Assembly (NCBI RefSeq): GCF_020541225.1
Contig: NZ_CP045889.1
Coordinates: 992,001-1,056,000 of the forward strand
Direction: 5' to 3'
Length of the DNA stretch: 64,000 bases
Source of the DNA: Candidatus Steffania adelgidicola
Lineage (GTDB): Bacteria; Pseudomonadota; Gammaproteobacteria; Enterobacterales; Enterobacteriaceae
Notes under the pieces: model-generated
Databases searched by the model: none
What the model was told of the DNA's origin: nothing
The model's input: only the letters and a program-made list of their open reading frames with translations
In this document: positions 25,693 to 36,734 of the stretch, piece after piece
Layout of the letters: each line of letters starts with the position of its first letter
Numbering within the stretch: the stretch's first letter is position 1
Made by a program: the position numbers and the translations under genes

Positions 25693-26949
25693 ATGATTTA
25701 TAATATTATTATATACCTAATTCAGCCAATAATATGGATACAGTTATTATGGCGCAGCAGAAAATCTCCTGCTTACCGACATCGATGGGCTGAACGTTAC
25801 GGATTTTGCCGGGGGAAAGTAAAACCTGGTGGCATCATGCTGCATTCTGTTTCAGTTGGTGAAACACTGGCAGCCATACCACTAGTGCGCACCCTTCGTC
25901 AGCGCTATCCACTGATTCCGATCACGGTCACCACGATGACGCCAACGGGTTCTGAACGGGTACAGTCTATATTCGGCAATGATGTACATCATGTCTACTT
26001 ACCCTATGATTTGCCGGGGGCAACCAGCCGTTTTCTCGATCGCGTTAATCCGAAACTAGTTATAATTATGGAAACTGAGTTGTGGCCGGACCTGATTAAA
26101 AGCTTACATCGCCGAGGTATACCGTTGATTATCGCTAATGCTCGCCTCTCGGCTCGCTCTGCTGCCGGCTATAAAATATTTAGCAGTTTTGTTGCCGATA
26201 TCATGCGTCGTATCACACTCATAGCTGCACAAAACGAAGAAGACGGTGCTAGATTTCTTGCACTCGGACTAAAGAAGAATCAGTTAGTAGTTACCGGCAG
26301 TCTAAAATTCGACATTTCCGTTACTCCAGAAATAGCGGAAAAGGCGCTTACCCTGCGACGTCAATGGGCACCTTGCCGCTCAGTATGGATCGCCAGTAGT
26401 ACTCATGAAGGAGAAGAGATACTTTTATTACAAGCACATCGTAAACTTCTTGCGAATATTCCCGATTTACTCCTGATCCTGGTACCTCGCCATCCAGAGC
26501 GTTTCCTAGCAGCACGGGAAATGACGATGAAGGCAGGATTTAATTACATTATGCGGAGTAGCGGAGCAATTCCATCCAAAAACACGCAGGTGGTGGTTGG
26601 TGACACAATGGGTGAACTCATGATGCTATACGGTATTGCTGATCTAGCATTTGTTGGTGGTAGTTTAGTCGCATGCGGCGGCCATAACCCTCTCGAAGCA
26701 GCAGCACACGCGATTCCAGTCCTGATGGGACCACATACTTTGAATTTTCAAGATATATGTAGCAAACTGTGGAAAGCTGGTGGGTTAATTACCGTAACCG
26801 ACGTACCATCTCTAGTAAATGCAGCCTCTACTCTACTAAAAGATGAAGATTATCGCCTTTATTACGGTCGTCATGCCGTTGAAGTTCTTCAACAAAACCA
26901 AGGAGCGCTACAACATCTACTGCATTTACTCGAGCCTTATCTACCCTAA
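25693..26949 (+). CDS. waaA: Kdo transferase WaaA (KdtA)
   Basis: Adds Kdo sugars to the lipid A precursor on the cytoplasmic face of the inner membrane, a necessary step of LPS synthesis. The protein is 418 residues against 425 in E. coli. An N-terminal membrane anchor (YLIQPIIWIQLLW) is followed by a GT-B fold: HSVSVGETLAAIPLVR with the catalytic Glu region, VTTMTPTGSERVQ, VYLPYDLPGA, METELWPDL, IANARLSARSAAGY, AQNEEDGARFLALG, TGSLKFDISV, LVPRHPERF, GDTMGELM and GGSLVACGGHNPLEAAAH. It is the first gene of waaA-waaE-coaD, with waaE starting 12 bases later. Upstream is a desert, so the unit probably has its own promoter just before 25693. Confidence 0.97.
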   Translation: MIYNIIIYLIQPIIWIQLLWRSRKSPAYRHRWAERYGFCRGKVKPGGIMLHSVSVGETLAAIPLVRTLRQRYPLIPITVTTMTPTGSERVQSIFGNDVHHVYLPYDLPGATSRFLDRVNPKLVIIMETELWPDLIKSLHRRGIPLIIANARLSARSAAGYKIFSSFVADIMRRITLIAAQNEEDGARFLALGLKKNQLVVTGSLKFDISVTPEIAEKALTLRRQWAPCRSVWIASSTHEGEEILLLQAHRKLLANIPDLLLILVPRHPERFLAAREMTMKAGFNYIMRSSGAIPSKNTQVVVGDTMGELMMLYGIADLAFVGGSLVACGGHNPLEAAAHAIPVLMGPHTLNFQDICSKLWKAGGLITVTDVPSLVNAASTLLKDEDYRLYYGRHAVEVLQQNQGALQHLLHLLEPYLP

Positions 26950-26961
26950 TGGAGTTAGTAA

Positions 26962-28219
<1,258 letters not shown>

Positions 28220-28310
28220 TACCAAAAACCGCTATGCCACGTTGAGAATATATACCCATCACTACAAATAGTGGATCCAGTTCTCCGGTCGGAGCACCGA
28301 ACATATACTA
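28220..28310 (-). pseudogene. possible C-terminal scrap of mutM
   Basis: In the expected place and orientation for mutM (convergent with coaD), the minus strand reads FGAPT, then after a small gap VVMGIYSQRGIAVF. This loosely fits the zinc-finger end of MutM (CGTPIVATKHAQRATFYC). The finger cysteines are gone, and only about 25 codons can be compared. Confidence 0.25.
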
Positions 28311-28875
28311 AAGTATATTTTTAAAAAATTTGTCAGAGTTTACTAAGTAAATAATTTATATAAAATATAGCAGTATATACACATCAATTCATATTGAGAC
28401 TCATTGTAGAATACAAAATACATTAATTATGATAATATGAGAAATACCTCGATTACATATTTTTATACATGTAAAGTTAGGGAGGAGGAAAATCGAATCT
28501 AGTGAGATGTTTTTTCTGAAATCAAAAGATAGTCTAAAAATTTATGGCTTTATTGGTAACGATTTAATAAATAAGCAGAGGGAATTTTTCATTAAAAGTG
28601 GCTCAGCCGTATTCAAACTTGAGAATATTCTTATTATGTTAAACTGTGATATACACTCATCTTTATATATTGATGCCATGATGATTATGGCATCATAGAT
28701 TAATCTTAAGTTAGCAAGATTATTAGTGAGAGAAAGAATTGCATAATAATTTCTTTTAAGAAATCCAGAAAATACCACTCCAAAGATTTGAATTATACAG
28801 TATAAATAAATCACTAGTTTTTTATCACTTGAGCTAAAATTCATTGACTCTCTGAATTTATTAAAACGTTCTTGA

Positions 28876-28900
28876 CCATTTTAGATGGTTTATAGACACC
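28876..28900. repeat. motif shared with 62548-62573
   Basis: The sequence from CCATTTTAGATGG to TAGACACC recurs almost unchanged 34 kb away (CCATCTTAGATGG to TAGACATC), with one indel and a few substitutions. Both copies contain the small hairpin CCAT..TTAGATGG. They faintly resemble tandem MetJ operators (AGACGTCT-type 8-mers), but I cannot score that. Confidence 0.35.
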
Positions 28901-28916
28901 GCGGCGCTTTTTCTCT

Positions 28917-28943
28917 GGAGAGAATGTATTCTCTCCTTTTTTT
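28917..28943 (+). terminator. orphan intrinsic terminator
   Basis: A perfect 8-bp stem GGAGAGAA (28917-28920 and 28921-28924) / TTCTCTCC (28929-28936) has a TGTA tetraloop and is followed directly by seven T residues. It is as good as a Rho-independent terminator can look on the plus strand. No protein gene ends nearby. The preceding GC-richer segment (ACACCGCGGCGC, 28895-28906) could belong to a small RNA or the last part of a lost gene. Confidence 0.8.
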
Positions 28944-29685
28944 GATATTTTAAATATTCTTACGACACTCGGTATATTTTATATCCTTTTTAAGGATTTA
29001 TAGACAATATTTCTCTAGCAACTCTATTGTAAAAATCTCTATTCTTTTTCCTTTTTTACTATTTTCTAATCACTTGTATCTACCTAAGATACGATAAATA
29101 AAAACTATATAAAATTACTCCAATAGAGGATATTGCATTGAACATCCTCTCTCTTCATGTATCTACCACGTGATAATGTTTTGATAAATATTTCGTAAAA
29201 ATATACAATATGAAAATAGATTTTTCAACACAGAAGAAAATTAAAACAAGGAAATATTACAAATTAAAAACTGATAATCCTGGTATTCTAGAGATGAATA
29301 TAAACTGTTTTCTACAAATTCTAAATGAAATTTAAAACAGTATCTTTTAAGACATAAAGATTTCTAACATTGATCGCCATTGATATAAATAAAAACAAAA
29401 AATTTAAGGACCATATTTTTAACTTAGTTATATTTGTCTAATAGAGAGAAAATATAAAGCCGTAGCATAGTCGAAAAACTTGAAAAATACTTAATATCAT
29501 ATTTCAGCAATATTTTTCATATTATGCTTAGAGTATAAGTTTTATCAGGATTCAGTAGTAATATGCTATTTCGGACGACAAATCATTGTTAGATACTGAA
29601 ATCAGTATTGCCTTACTAAAATAAGACAGATAACACAGCGGCAATGTCAAAAAAATCTAAGGGATTATTATATAATAACTAACAG

Positions 29686-30663
29686 TTAGGCACGCTCCAT
29701 AGGAAAAGACATTACTTCACTCAATCGATCTGCTTTTAGAGCTAGCATTACTAGCCGATCTACCCCTAACGCCACGCCAGAACATTCCGGGATTCCTTGT
29801 AAGAGAGCCGACAGTAAATTCTCATCTATAGACTGCTGTTTCAAATTCATCGCCGCTCGCTTGATATTATCCTTTTGAAATCGCGCTCGTTGCTCACCTG
29901 CATCAGTTAGCTCACGGAAACCATTCGCCAGTTCAATACCTTTAAAATACACTTCAAATCTATCTGCAACTCTATGATCCTCAGTGCTGATTGCGGCTAG
30001 CGCAGCCTGAGAAGCAGGAAAATGATATATAAAAACCAACTTATTCCACCCGATATTTGGCTCAACCACCATAGAGAATAATAATTGCAGGAGGGTATCT
30101 CGATCGTCGTCTATCGATGCTGCTTCAGTCAGATTCCATTTAATTACTGCATCATACAACTCACTCTTATCTGACGATAAAGGGTCTATCCTAAGATAAT
30201 GTGTAAAAGCCTGCTTGTAAGAAAGTGTTTCTACACTATCGCAATTTAGCACTGGGAGTAATAAATCCTCAACCTCATTCATCAAGCGATACATATCATA
30301 ATGTGGACGATACCACTCAAGCATAGTGAATTCTGGATTATGGTAACGACCAATTTCTCCATTGCGAAAACTGTGGCAAAGCTGAAATATAGGACCACTA
30401 CCAGCTGCCAATAGCCGTTTCATATGGTATTCGGGGCTGGTCATTAAATATAGTGGTGTTGCACTCCTTTCTCCCGGTTTAATAAAACCTGTCTGAAAAG
30501 GAAAAAGATGAACATCCGTTACTGTTGTTTGACCTAGGGTGGGTGTTTCTACTTCAAGTAATCCGCGATCGATAAAAAATTGTCGGATATGATGCACAAT
30601 TTTAGCACGCTTTAGCAAAACAGAAATAGGCGCACTTGGTTGCCAATCAGCTAAATCACTCAT
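29686..30663 (-). CDS. epmA: EF-P lysine ligase EpmA (PoxA, GenX)
   Basis: Class II lysyl-tRNA-synthetase paralogue that attaches (R)-beta-lysine to a conserved lysine of elongation factor P. The protein is 325 residues from [10 protein letters not shown], identical to E. coli. The ATG at 30675 adds four residues and its codon overlaps the GGAG ribosome-binding site, so 30663 is preferred. Visible motifs are substrate loop TSPEYHMKR (76-78 SPE), motif 2 region [20 protein letters not shown], Tyr118 in [19 protein letters not shown] and motif 3 [14 protein letters not shown]. Oddity: motif 2 reads FRNG where E. coli has FRNE, so the conserved Glu102 of the class II fRxE motif is Gly. Whether activity survives is uncertain. 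EF-P and EpmB are not in the window. Confidence 0.95.
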   Translation of the reverse strand: MSDLADWQPSAPISVLLKRAKIVHHIRQFFIDRGLLEVETPTLGQTTVTDVHLFPFQTGFIKPGERSATPLYLMTSPEYHMKRLLAAGSGPIFQLCHSFRNGEIGRYHNPEFTMLEWYRPHYDMYRLMNEVEDLLLPVLNCDSVETLSYKQAFTHYLRIDPLSSDKSELYDAVIKWNLTEAASIDDDRDTLLQLLFSMVVEPNIGWNKLVFIYHFPASQAALAAISTEDHRVADRFEVYFKGIELANGFRELTDAGEQRARFQKDNIKRAAMNLKQQSIDENLLSALLQGIPECSGVALGVDRLVMLALKADRLSEVMSFPMERA

Positions 30664-31098
30664 ATTTTTCTCCATTATAAAAGAGTCACGCTCTCTTGGT
30701 ATCTATGGGTACAAATAAAAATCACCATTTCCTTTTTCAAAGGAAGCCACGATTGTAAAAAAATACGTTGATATTATTTATCATAAATCAAATGATATAT
30801 TTTAATTAATATCTGCTAATCCCATTATCTTGTATTAACATTATAGGGGAGATTGTAACCGTTTACTCATACTGACTTAAATTCAGATCTAGAGAATCTG
30901 TAAAAAGTTACTTAACTAGATACCGGATATTAATAATAGGCAGTCATATGAACATTAATTACACACCCATGGAAAAATTAAAAATTTTAAGTTTAGAGAA
31001 TAATTCTAGCACAGTATTACATCTCTCCATCAAGTAGTACCGTCTCGCGTTTTTTCAATATAAAATGACACTACACTATATGTATAAATTCATACGTA
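30664..31098. other. intergenic between epmA and the tcdA remnant
   Basis: AT-rich; the frdABCD genes that adjoin epmA in E. coli are not recognisable. Confidence 0.5.
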
Positions 31099-31545
31099 AA
31101 TGTAAGATCCATTATCGCAGGTATGGCTGCTACAGCACTTCAGGGGTGTTTCGGCCAGACTATACAAACGGGGATACTCTATCAGTTCTCGCAGTTTCTC
31201 CAGTATGCATAATCGGCATGGACGGGGTAGGATCCTGGGAGATAGAAGCATCAACTAGAATTGGTATCAGCGTTACATCTCTATCTGACATGCATCGCCA
31301 ATAATACTTGATAGAGTCTCGATTTTCGAGACTGCATGGGAAAATTAAAAATTCGGTGATCGCCAACCATGTCGCGGGTATCAATCCAGAATTCCGCATA
31401 AATACTATCGATACCTGTATCACTACCAATAAAGGTAGGTCAGAGACTAGACAACGCTGTCAACCATCGTATTACACGCTACCGAGAGCACATCTAGCCT
31501 CAAGCAGCTTTGCTCTATTTACTAGTGTACTGCTAACGTTATAAC
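31099..31545 (+). pseudogene. tcdA: decayed tcdA (csdL), tRNA t6A dehydratase
   Basis: TcdA cyclises N6-threonylcarbamoyladenosine in tRNA; it is an E1-like ATP-dependent enzyme. The fossil reads WLLQHFRGVSARLYK (E. coli WRQRFGGTARLYG). After a frame change comes the Rossmann segment VCIIGMDGVGSWEIEAST, then RIGISVTSLSDMHRQ and a stop. Further on it gives RLHGKIKNSVIANHVAGINP and EFRINTIDTCITT (E. coli AKAEVMAERIRQINPECRVTVVDDFVT). The end has LASSSFALFTSVLLTL where E. coli has CASGFGAATMVTATFGF, implying loss of most of the middle. At least one frameshift, one stop and a large internal deletion make it non-functional. Identity is secure. Confidence 0.87.
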
Positions 31546-33647
31546 ATTTTCTTAGTCTTTGATTCGAATAGGTTATAGACAAGATTCACCCTACAATCAT
31601 TCAGGTAATCAATCAACAAAAAACCATTGCTAATCCGCTATTAATTCAAACACGTGATTACTTTAAAAATAAGTTTACAGTATTGTACGAATTAGGAAGG
31701 GAAAACCAGGGATCAAGTGAATTTTTTCAACGAACAATTCATCTCGCTCCTATTTAACCATTCGTTTTTTAGATTTCCCTCTACGAGGAAAGAATTAAAA
31801 GAAATGGACTACTTGTTAGGTTTTAGTACCATAAATATGGTAACAGCAACTTTTTGTTTTATTCCTGTACCACACGCACTAAAAACACTTTCTTAAACTT
31901 AGCGGTAGAAAGCAAAACACCTGACTTCTAAATAATTTTCTATCTTAAATCGCGCTGTTTTATTAGATTTCCAGACAATACAACATGATGTCTATCCGTA
32001 AGATTAAAAACAGAAAATATTCGCATGACAATAACTAAAACTCTTTCGATCCTTATATCAAGTAGTACTTACTGTATCCTTACAAATATTGATTCGTAAC
32101 TATCGATGCTAATTTCTAGGACACATCATGAAAAATTTAATTTACTTAAGTAAATATTTTAACTTGTAATAACATTAGTTTGATTTTTGAACTCTAATCA
32201 AAATGATGATTTAATCATAAAATTAAAACACATTAATGCAGTCATATTCTAATATGATTGATAAAATTAATATAGTGAATACATAGTAGAGTTCATATAT
32301 ACCTAATGAATCACTTAATAAAATATTTATTTCTTATTTAAATAAACGAGTTGAAACAGTGCGTTATATTATGCACGACACACGAATCAATGGATATAGA
32401 TTTCCCTGCATCAGCTATTTCATAATAAAACAGCTGTGTTAATTCCTAATTATTATATATAACTATGCAATAGATTTTCACAGGAAAAATTGATTAAGAT
32501 CAGTCAGTAACTATCTTACATTCACTGTACTCTTGGTGATATTAAGACCGTTTAAAATCGATTAACGCTTCCTTATATTTTCCATGCCTGATTATTATAT
32601 AAGTTTTAGTCACTTAGTTATTTGTGGGGAGGAAGGGAAGTAAGGCATATAGTGCAGAGTAAAGTATTATGATAATCTACTGATATTGTTCGGTAACGAT
32701 AAATATACACCACCAAGCTTCACTTTTAGTAATTAATGAATCTCAGTCTAGTTTCAGTTATCATTATGAGTTTTCAGCGCTCATCGTGGTTAAATAGAAT
32801 AGACATTCTATTTTTTTGATCCTAAAGGTCATTTTTTTGATTGTGTATAAATAAGTAGATTATCTATGATAATTTACCTGAATAAGATGTTTCTTCTCCC
32901 CAAACTATTTTCCGGTAGTCTTATGTATATTCCTAAACCGCGCCTTAAACAAGCTTAAAGCGCATTTCACATAAACCTAGAGTGCAAAATTTATACCAGA
33001 TCATGCTCTCTACATATCTAGTATTTCAGATACAACTTAAACAAAGCTTACCAACTATCTTTTACACGTGCAATATGTAGCTATCCCTTATCGCGATAGC
33101 CTCTAGTGCATCTTTCATAATATTCAATCCTGAGACTCAATACTAAAAAATTAATAGTTTTTCTTGTGAACCCATAATGCACTTCTATAAGTCAGAAAGA
33201 CATGTCTTCATCGGGTTACCTTAAGAGGGGGTATGGGAAGTTTTTGTCCTATCCAAAAGAGAAAGGAAAGGTATAGTCAAATCGATTTATAATCGTATAT
33301 AACGTGTTTTAAAAAACCATATTGATATTTCTAATAAATCGCTTGCTATTAAGAATCAATATTCAGATGTATCATCATGTATTACATAAAAATGTAGGGG
33401 GGTGAAATTCCACATTAGCCTATAAAACATAAGAATATAACTGCAAGTTATTTTAATATGAAACTAATAATTTAACGGGAATATGATTCCTTCTCGATAA
33501 ATCCGCCATATATAAGTTTCTTTAAAGTTCTTTCCACAGATTCGTTATACTCGATTTAAGAGAATACCTCTAGAAAATAGGATATTCTGTTACCCATTAA
33601 ATCTTTTTTAGTTAAAATAAAATATTAAGTTTTTATTTAAAAACTAA
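31546..33647. other. 2.1-kb gene desert after the tcdA remnant
   Basis: AT-rich with nothing supportable. ftsE and ftsX, which follow ftsY in E. coli, would be expected at the right end on the minus strand and are not recognisable. Confidence 0.5.
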
Positions 33648-35144
33648 TTATCCCTTGTAATCCTCATGGACAAAAAGCGCCTCTATAAAATCGTCAGCTT
33701 TAAAGGATCGCAAATCCTCAATTCGTTCCCCGATACCAATATAGCGAATCGGGATACCAAAACGGTCAGCCACAGCGAAAATGACACCACCTTTAGCGGT
33801 GCCGTCTAGCTTACTAAGCGCTATACCAGTTAGTTTCACCGCATCATTGAATAAATTAACTTGACTTATAGCATGCTGACCGGTATTGGCATCAAGGATT
33901 AACATAACCTCATGCGGGGCTTCAGGATCAAGCTTTTTTATCACCCGAACGATTTTTTTCAGCTCATTCATCAGGGGTAATTTATTCTGAAAACGACCTG
34001 CGGTATCCACTATCAGCACATCCATGGCACGCGCTTTAGCCGATTGGATAGCGTCAAAGATAACCGACGCGGAATCAGCGCCGGTGTGTTGCCCTATTAC
34101 CGGGATACAGTTGCGATCACCCCAGACCTGAAGCTGTTCTCTCGCCGCCGCACGAAAAGTATCCCCTGCTGCCAACATAACCTTTTTACCTTCAATCTGA
34201 TACTGATGTGCCAATTTACTGATGGTAGTGGTTTTCCCCACACCGTTAACGCCAATCATTAAAATAATAAATGGAGTTTTACCCCCCACCTTTAATGGCT
34301 CCTCAACTTTAGCGAGGATATCTCCCATCTCCTCTCGTAATTGACTATATAGCGCCTTAGTATCTTTTAGAGATCGGCGATTAACATGATCGATTAAGTT
34401 GTTAATGATTTTACGAGTAGTTTCGACTCCTACATCGGCGATCAGCAGTTTCTCTTCTAATGCCTCGAATAGAGCATTATCAATGCTCTTTCCACGAAAT
34501 AATTGAATGAACCCAAATCCCAAATTATTTCGGGTCTTTGCAAGACTGTTTTTTAATCGGCTAAAGAACCTCACCCCCCCTGCCGTTAGGCGGGGAACAA
34601 TACCTTCATTTGAGCTGAAGGCCGACACCATCTTTCGCTCTTCAGAAACAGACTGAAAATTTTTCGAAGGCGTCTCATTTGTAAGAGGCGCACTCAACCT
34701 CGCAGTAGCGCTGGAGAAACGGGTAGAGAGACTCTTATCGTCAATAGAGGTTTTTTTATGGAAAACATCTATTCGGGAACTATAACTCGGCTCTTCTTTC
34801 ATGAGCGTGGTCGAACCGACAGTATTAGTCTTCTTCTTTAGTACCGGTTCGGTACGAGTAACTATTTCTGATTCGCAGCACGTGGTGGTGTAGTTCTGCA
34901 AGCTAGATTCAGTTACAGCTGTACACGGTAGAGATGGTGGAATAACAGAAAAAGGAAGTTCCTCTTCTGCATGTGGCAACGACGATCTTGAGACATCTAC
35001 TAATGTGTCTTGCATGCTAGTAAGGGTAACTGCCTTATCAAAGACATCAGTCTCTTGTTGAGTTTCTAGTTTGCTATCCGTTATATTGCTATGACGATTT
35101 AAACCTAGCCATGAAAATAAAGCAGTTTTTTTCCCTTTTTCCAT
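33648..35144 (-). CDS. ftsY: signal recognition particle receptor FtsY
   Basis: SRP receptor GTPase that docks ribosome-SRP complexes at the inner membrane for co-translational insertion. The protein is 498 residues, as in E. coli (497). Residues 1-190 form the low-complexity acidic A domain, poorly conserved as usual. The NG domain follows: GVNGVGKTTTISKLA (G1), AAGDTFRAAAREQL (G2), VDTAGRFQN (G3), LSKLDGTAKGG (G4, Ser in place of the usual Thr) and GIPIRYIGIGERIEDLRSF near the end. The C terminus adds three residues (YKG) over E. coli. Divergent from rsmD as in E. coli, but 980 bases now separate them; ftsE and ftsX are missing. Its partner 4.5S RNA is encoded at 58179-58290. Confidence 0.97.
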   Translation of the reverse strand: MEKGKKTALFSWLGLNRHSNITDSKLETQQETDVFDKAVTLTSMQDTLVDVSRSSLPHAEEELPFSVIPPSLPCTAVTESSLQNYTTTCCESEIVTRTEPVLKKKTNTVGSTTLMKEEPSYSSRIDVFHKKTSIDDKSLSTRFSSATARLSAPLTNETPSKNFQSVSEERKMVSAFSSNEGIVPRLTAGGVRFFSRLKNSLAKTRNNLGFGFIQLFRGKSIDNALFEALEEKLLIADVGVETTRKIINNLIDHVNRRSLKDTKALYSQLREEMGDILAKVEEPLKVGGKTPFIILMIGVNGVGKTTTISKLAHQYQIEGKKVMLAAGDTFRAAAREQLQVWGDRNCIPVIGQHTGADSASVIFDAIQSAKARAMDVLIVDTAGRFQNKLPLMNELKKIVRVIKKLDPEAPHEVMLILDANTGQHAISQVNLFNDAVKLTGIALSKLDGTAKGGVIFAVADRFGIPIRYIGIGERIEDLRSFKADDFIEALFVHEDYKG

Positions 35145-36125
35145 TTGTTATTACAATCCTCATTCAAAACAGACAATGGATAAAAATTAGAGTTTACTTA
35201 AACTTAGATTTAGATTTAAATTTAGATTTAGATTTAGATTTAGAGCTATCATGATAGAAAATGGTAAGATAATAGAATTATCTTCTGATATGTTTTTTAC
35301 ATAGATGATTTTATGTACCAGATACTTGATGTGAACACCTAATTTTTATTAGGGCGGCCTATCGGTTAGGAACCGTTATTACTTACCGAATAATCTTACT
35401 CAAGTTAAGATGATAATTACAAAATAAATATATCTACGCTGTATAAAACCATCTTGATTAATTTGGAAACGTTAATAATTACTATGGCAACTACGATTAT
35501 ATCGGTCTAAAAACAAAAGCCAAATACTTTTTATAAGTATAGCACCAATGCGGATAAAATAGCCAATAAGAATTATTTATTACAGTTTATAATCTACTCA
35601 TCTGTTTTTAATAGAAAGTTACACTTCATTATATTAGGTTTTATAGTATCACGACACTATTTGGACACATTTTATGAATTAGAATATCATTTAGGATAAT
35701 ACCTCACACTAAAATCGGTTTTATTCATATATATTATACTCTGATATATCCTAGGCTGCACTTATCCACAAGAGAAATATAGCTACAATATATTGAAAAT
35801 TATTTATAAATATAACGTGAAGAATACAATATTAATTCACTTTACATATAACTGTATTACTTTCATTAAAACAAGACAAAATATCATGGATCACTACCAT
35901 ATTTTTTTTTAAAAAATAGATTTTACTTCATACGTTCATCTACGCTAGACTCTAATAATCTATCATTCTCCCTAGAGAATAACATGTAATTTAAGAAAAT
36001 TTGATCTTAAAGAAAGATGAAATGAAGCTTACAATCCCCCTCGATTCCTATTTTTAGAAAATTTGCTTTCTTGGAGATTGATTGCATTTTTCTCCTAATC
36101 CACGATAACTGTCAACAAGCGATTT
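35145..36125. other. expanded ftsY-rsmD intergenic region
   Basis: The divergent promoters of ftsY and rsmD must lie here. I identified no convincing boxes. A hexamer repeat sits 60 bases upstream of ftsY (listed separately); the rest is AT-rich without a gene. Confidence 0.5.
35204..35244. repeat. TTTAGA hexamer tandem repeat upstream of ftsY
   Basis: About seven units of TTTAGA, one altered to TTTAAA, run from 35204 to 35244, about 60 bases before the ftsY start. The hexamer period means copy-number slippage could change promoter spacing. Confidence 0.8.
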
Positions 36126-36734
36126 ATGGTAAATATTAAGCCTACACTTTTGCTTAGTCAAATCCGTATCATTGGAGGGCACTGGCGCAGTCGTAAACTA
36201 TCAGTGCTTAATAGTCCCGGTCTTCGACCGACCATGGAGCACGTACGTGAAACACTATTTAACTGGTTAGCACCAGTTATTAAAGATGCGTTCTGCCTAG
36301 ATTGCTTTGCTGGCAGCGGGGCTTTGGGTCTGGAGGCACGTTCGCGCGGTGCTGCCAGTGTAACGCTACTAGAAAAAAATAGGACAATTAGCGATCTACT
36401 TCTTCGAAATATAGTAATATTAGAGGCTCAGCAGGTTGAGATAATAACCACTGATAGTCTGGCCTGGCTTGCAAAGCCAGGCGACACATTCGATATCGTC
36501 TTTATCGATCCTCCCTTCTATCAGGCTATGGTAGCTAATACAATAGAAGCGCTAGAGCACTACCGGCGTCTGAAGGACCATGCCTGGATTTATATTGAAA
36601 CTGAAATAACATTTCCCGCCCCCGATGTTCCTATCTATTGGAAGTTATATCGAGAAAAGATTGCCGGGCAAGTAGTCTACAGACTTTATATGCGTCACCG
36701 CATAAGCGAAAAGTCATATGCTGCTAATAATTAA
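36126..36734 (+). CDS. rsmD: 16S rRNA (guanine-966-N2)-methyltransferase RsmD
   Basis: SAM-dependent methyltransferase modifying G966 of 16S rRNA in the assembled small subunit. The protein is 202 residues (E. coli 198). Recognisable: IRIIGGHWRSRKL near the start, SPGLRPTMEHVRETLFNWL, SAM-binding CLDCFAGSGALGLEARSRG (motif I, about residue 58) and catalytic DPPF in FDIVFIDPPFYQ. The C-terminal LYREKIAGQVVYRLYMR is also conserved. It is divergent from ftsY as in E. coli. The following yhhL and yhhM have decayed, leaving yhhN 2.6 kb away. Confidence 0.96.
   Translation: MVNIKPTLLLSQIRIIGGHWRSRKLSVLNSPGLRPTMEHVRETLFNWLAPVIKDAFCLDCFAGSGALGLEARSRGAASVTLLEKNRTISDLLLRNIVILEAQQVEIITTDSLAWLAKPGDTFDIVFIDPPFYQAMVANTIEALEHYRRLKDHAWIYIETEITFPAPDVPIYWKLYREKIAGQVVYRLYMRHRISEKSYAANN

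Larger units (their letters stand above)
28311..29685. other. gene desert between coaD and epmA
   Basis: AT-rich with no supportable gene. Frames at 28507-28698 and 28542-28844 have no family features. A strong intrinsic terminator at 28917-28943 and a MetJ-like motif at 28876-28900 stand out and are listed separately. Confidence 0.5.

Noticed and set aside
28542-28844. 100-codon minus-strand frame in the coaD-epmA desert.
   Set aside because: Composition follows AT content, there is no family likeness and an overlapping frame exists on the other strand.
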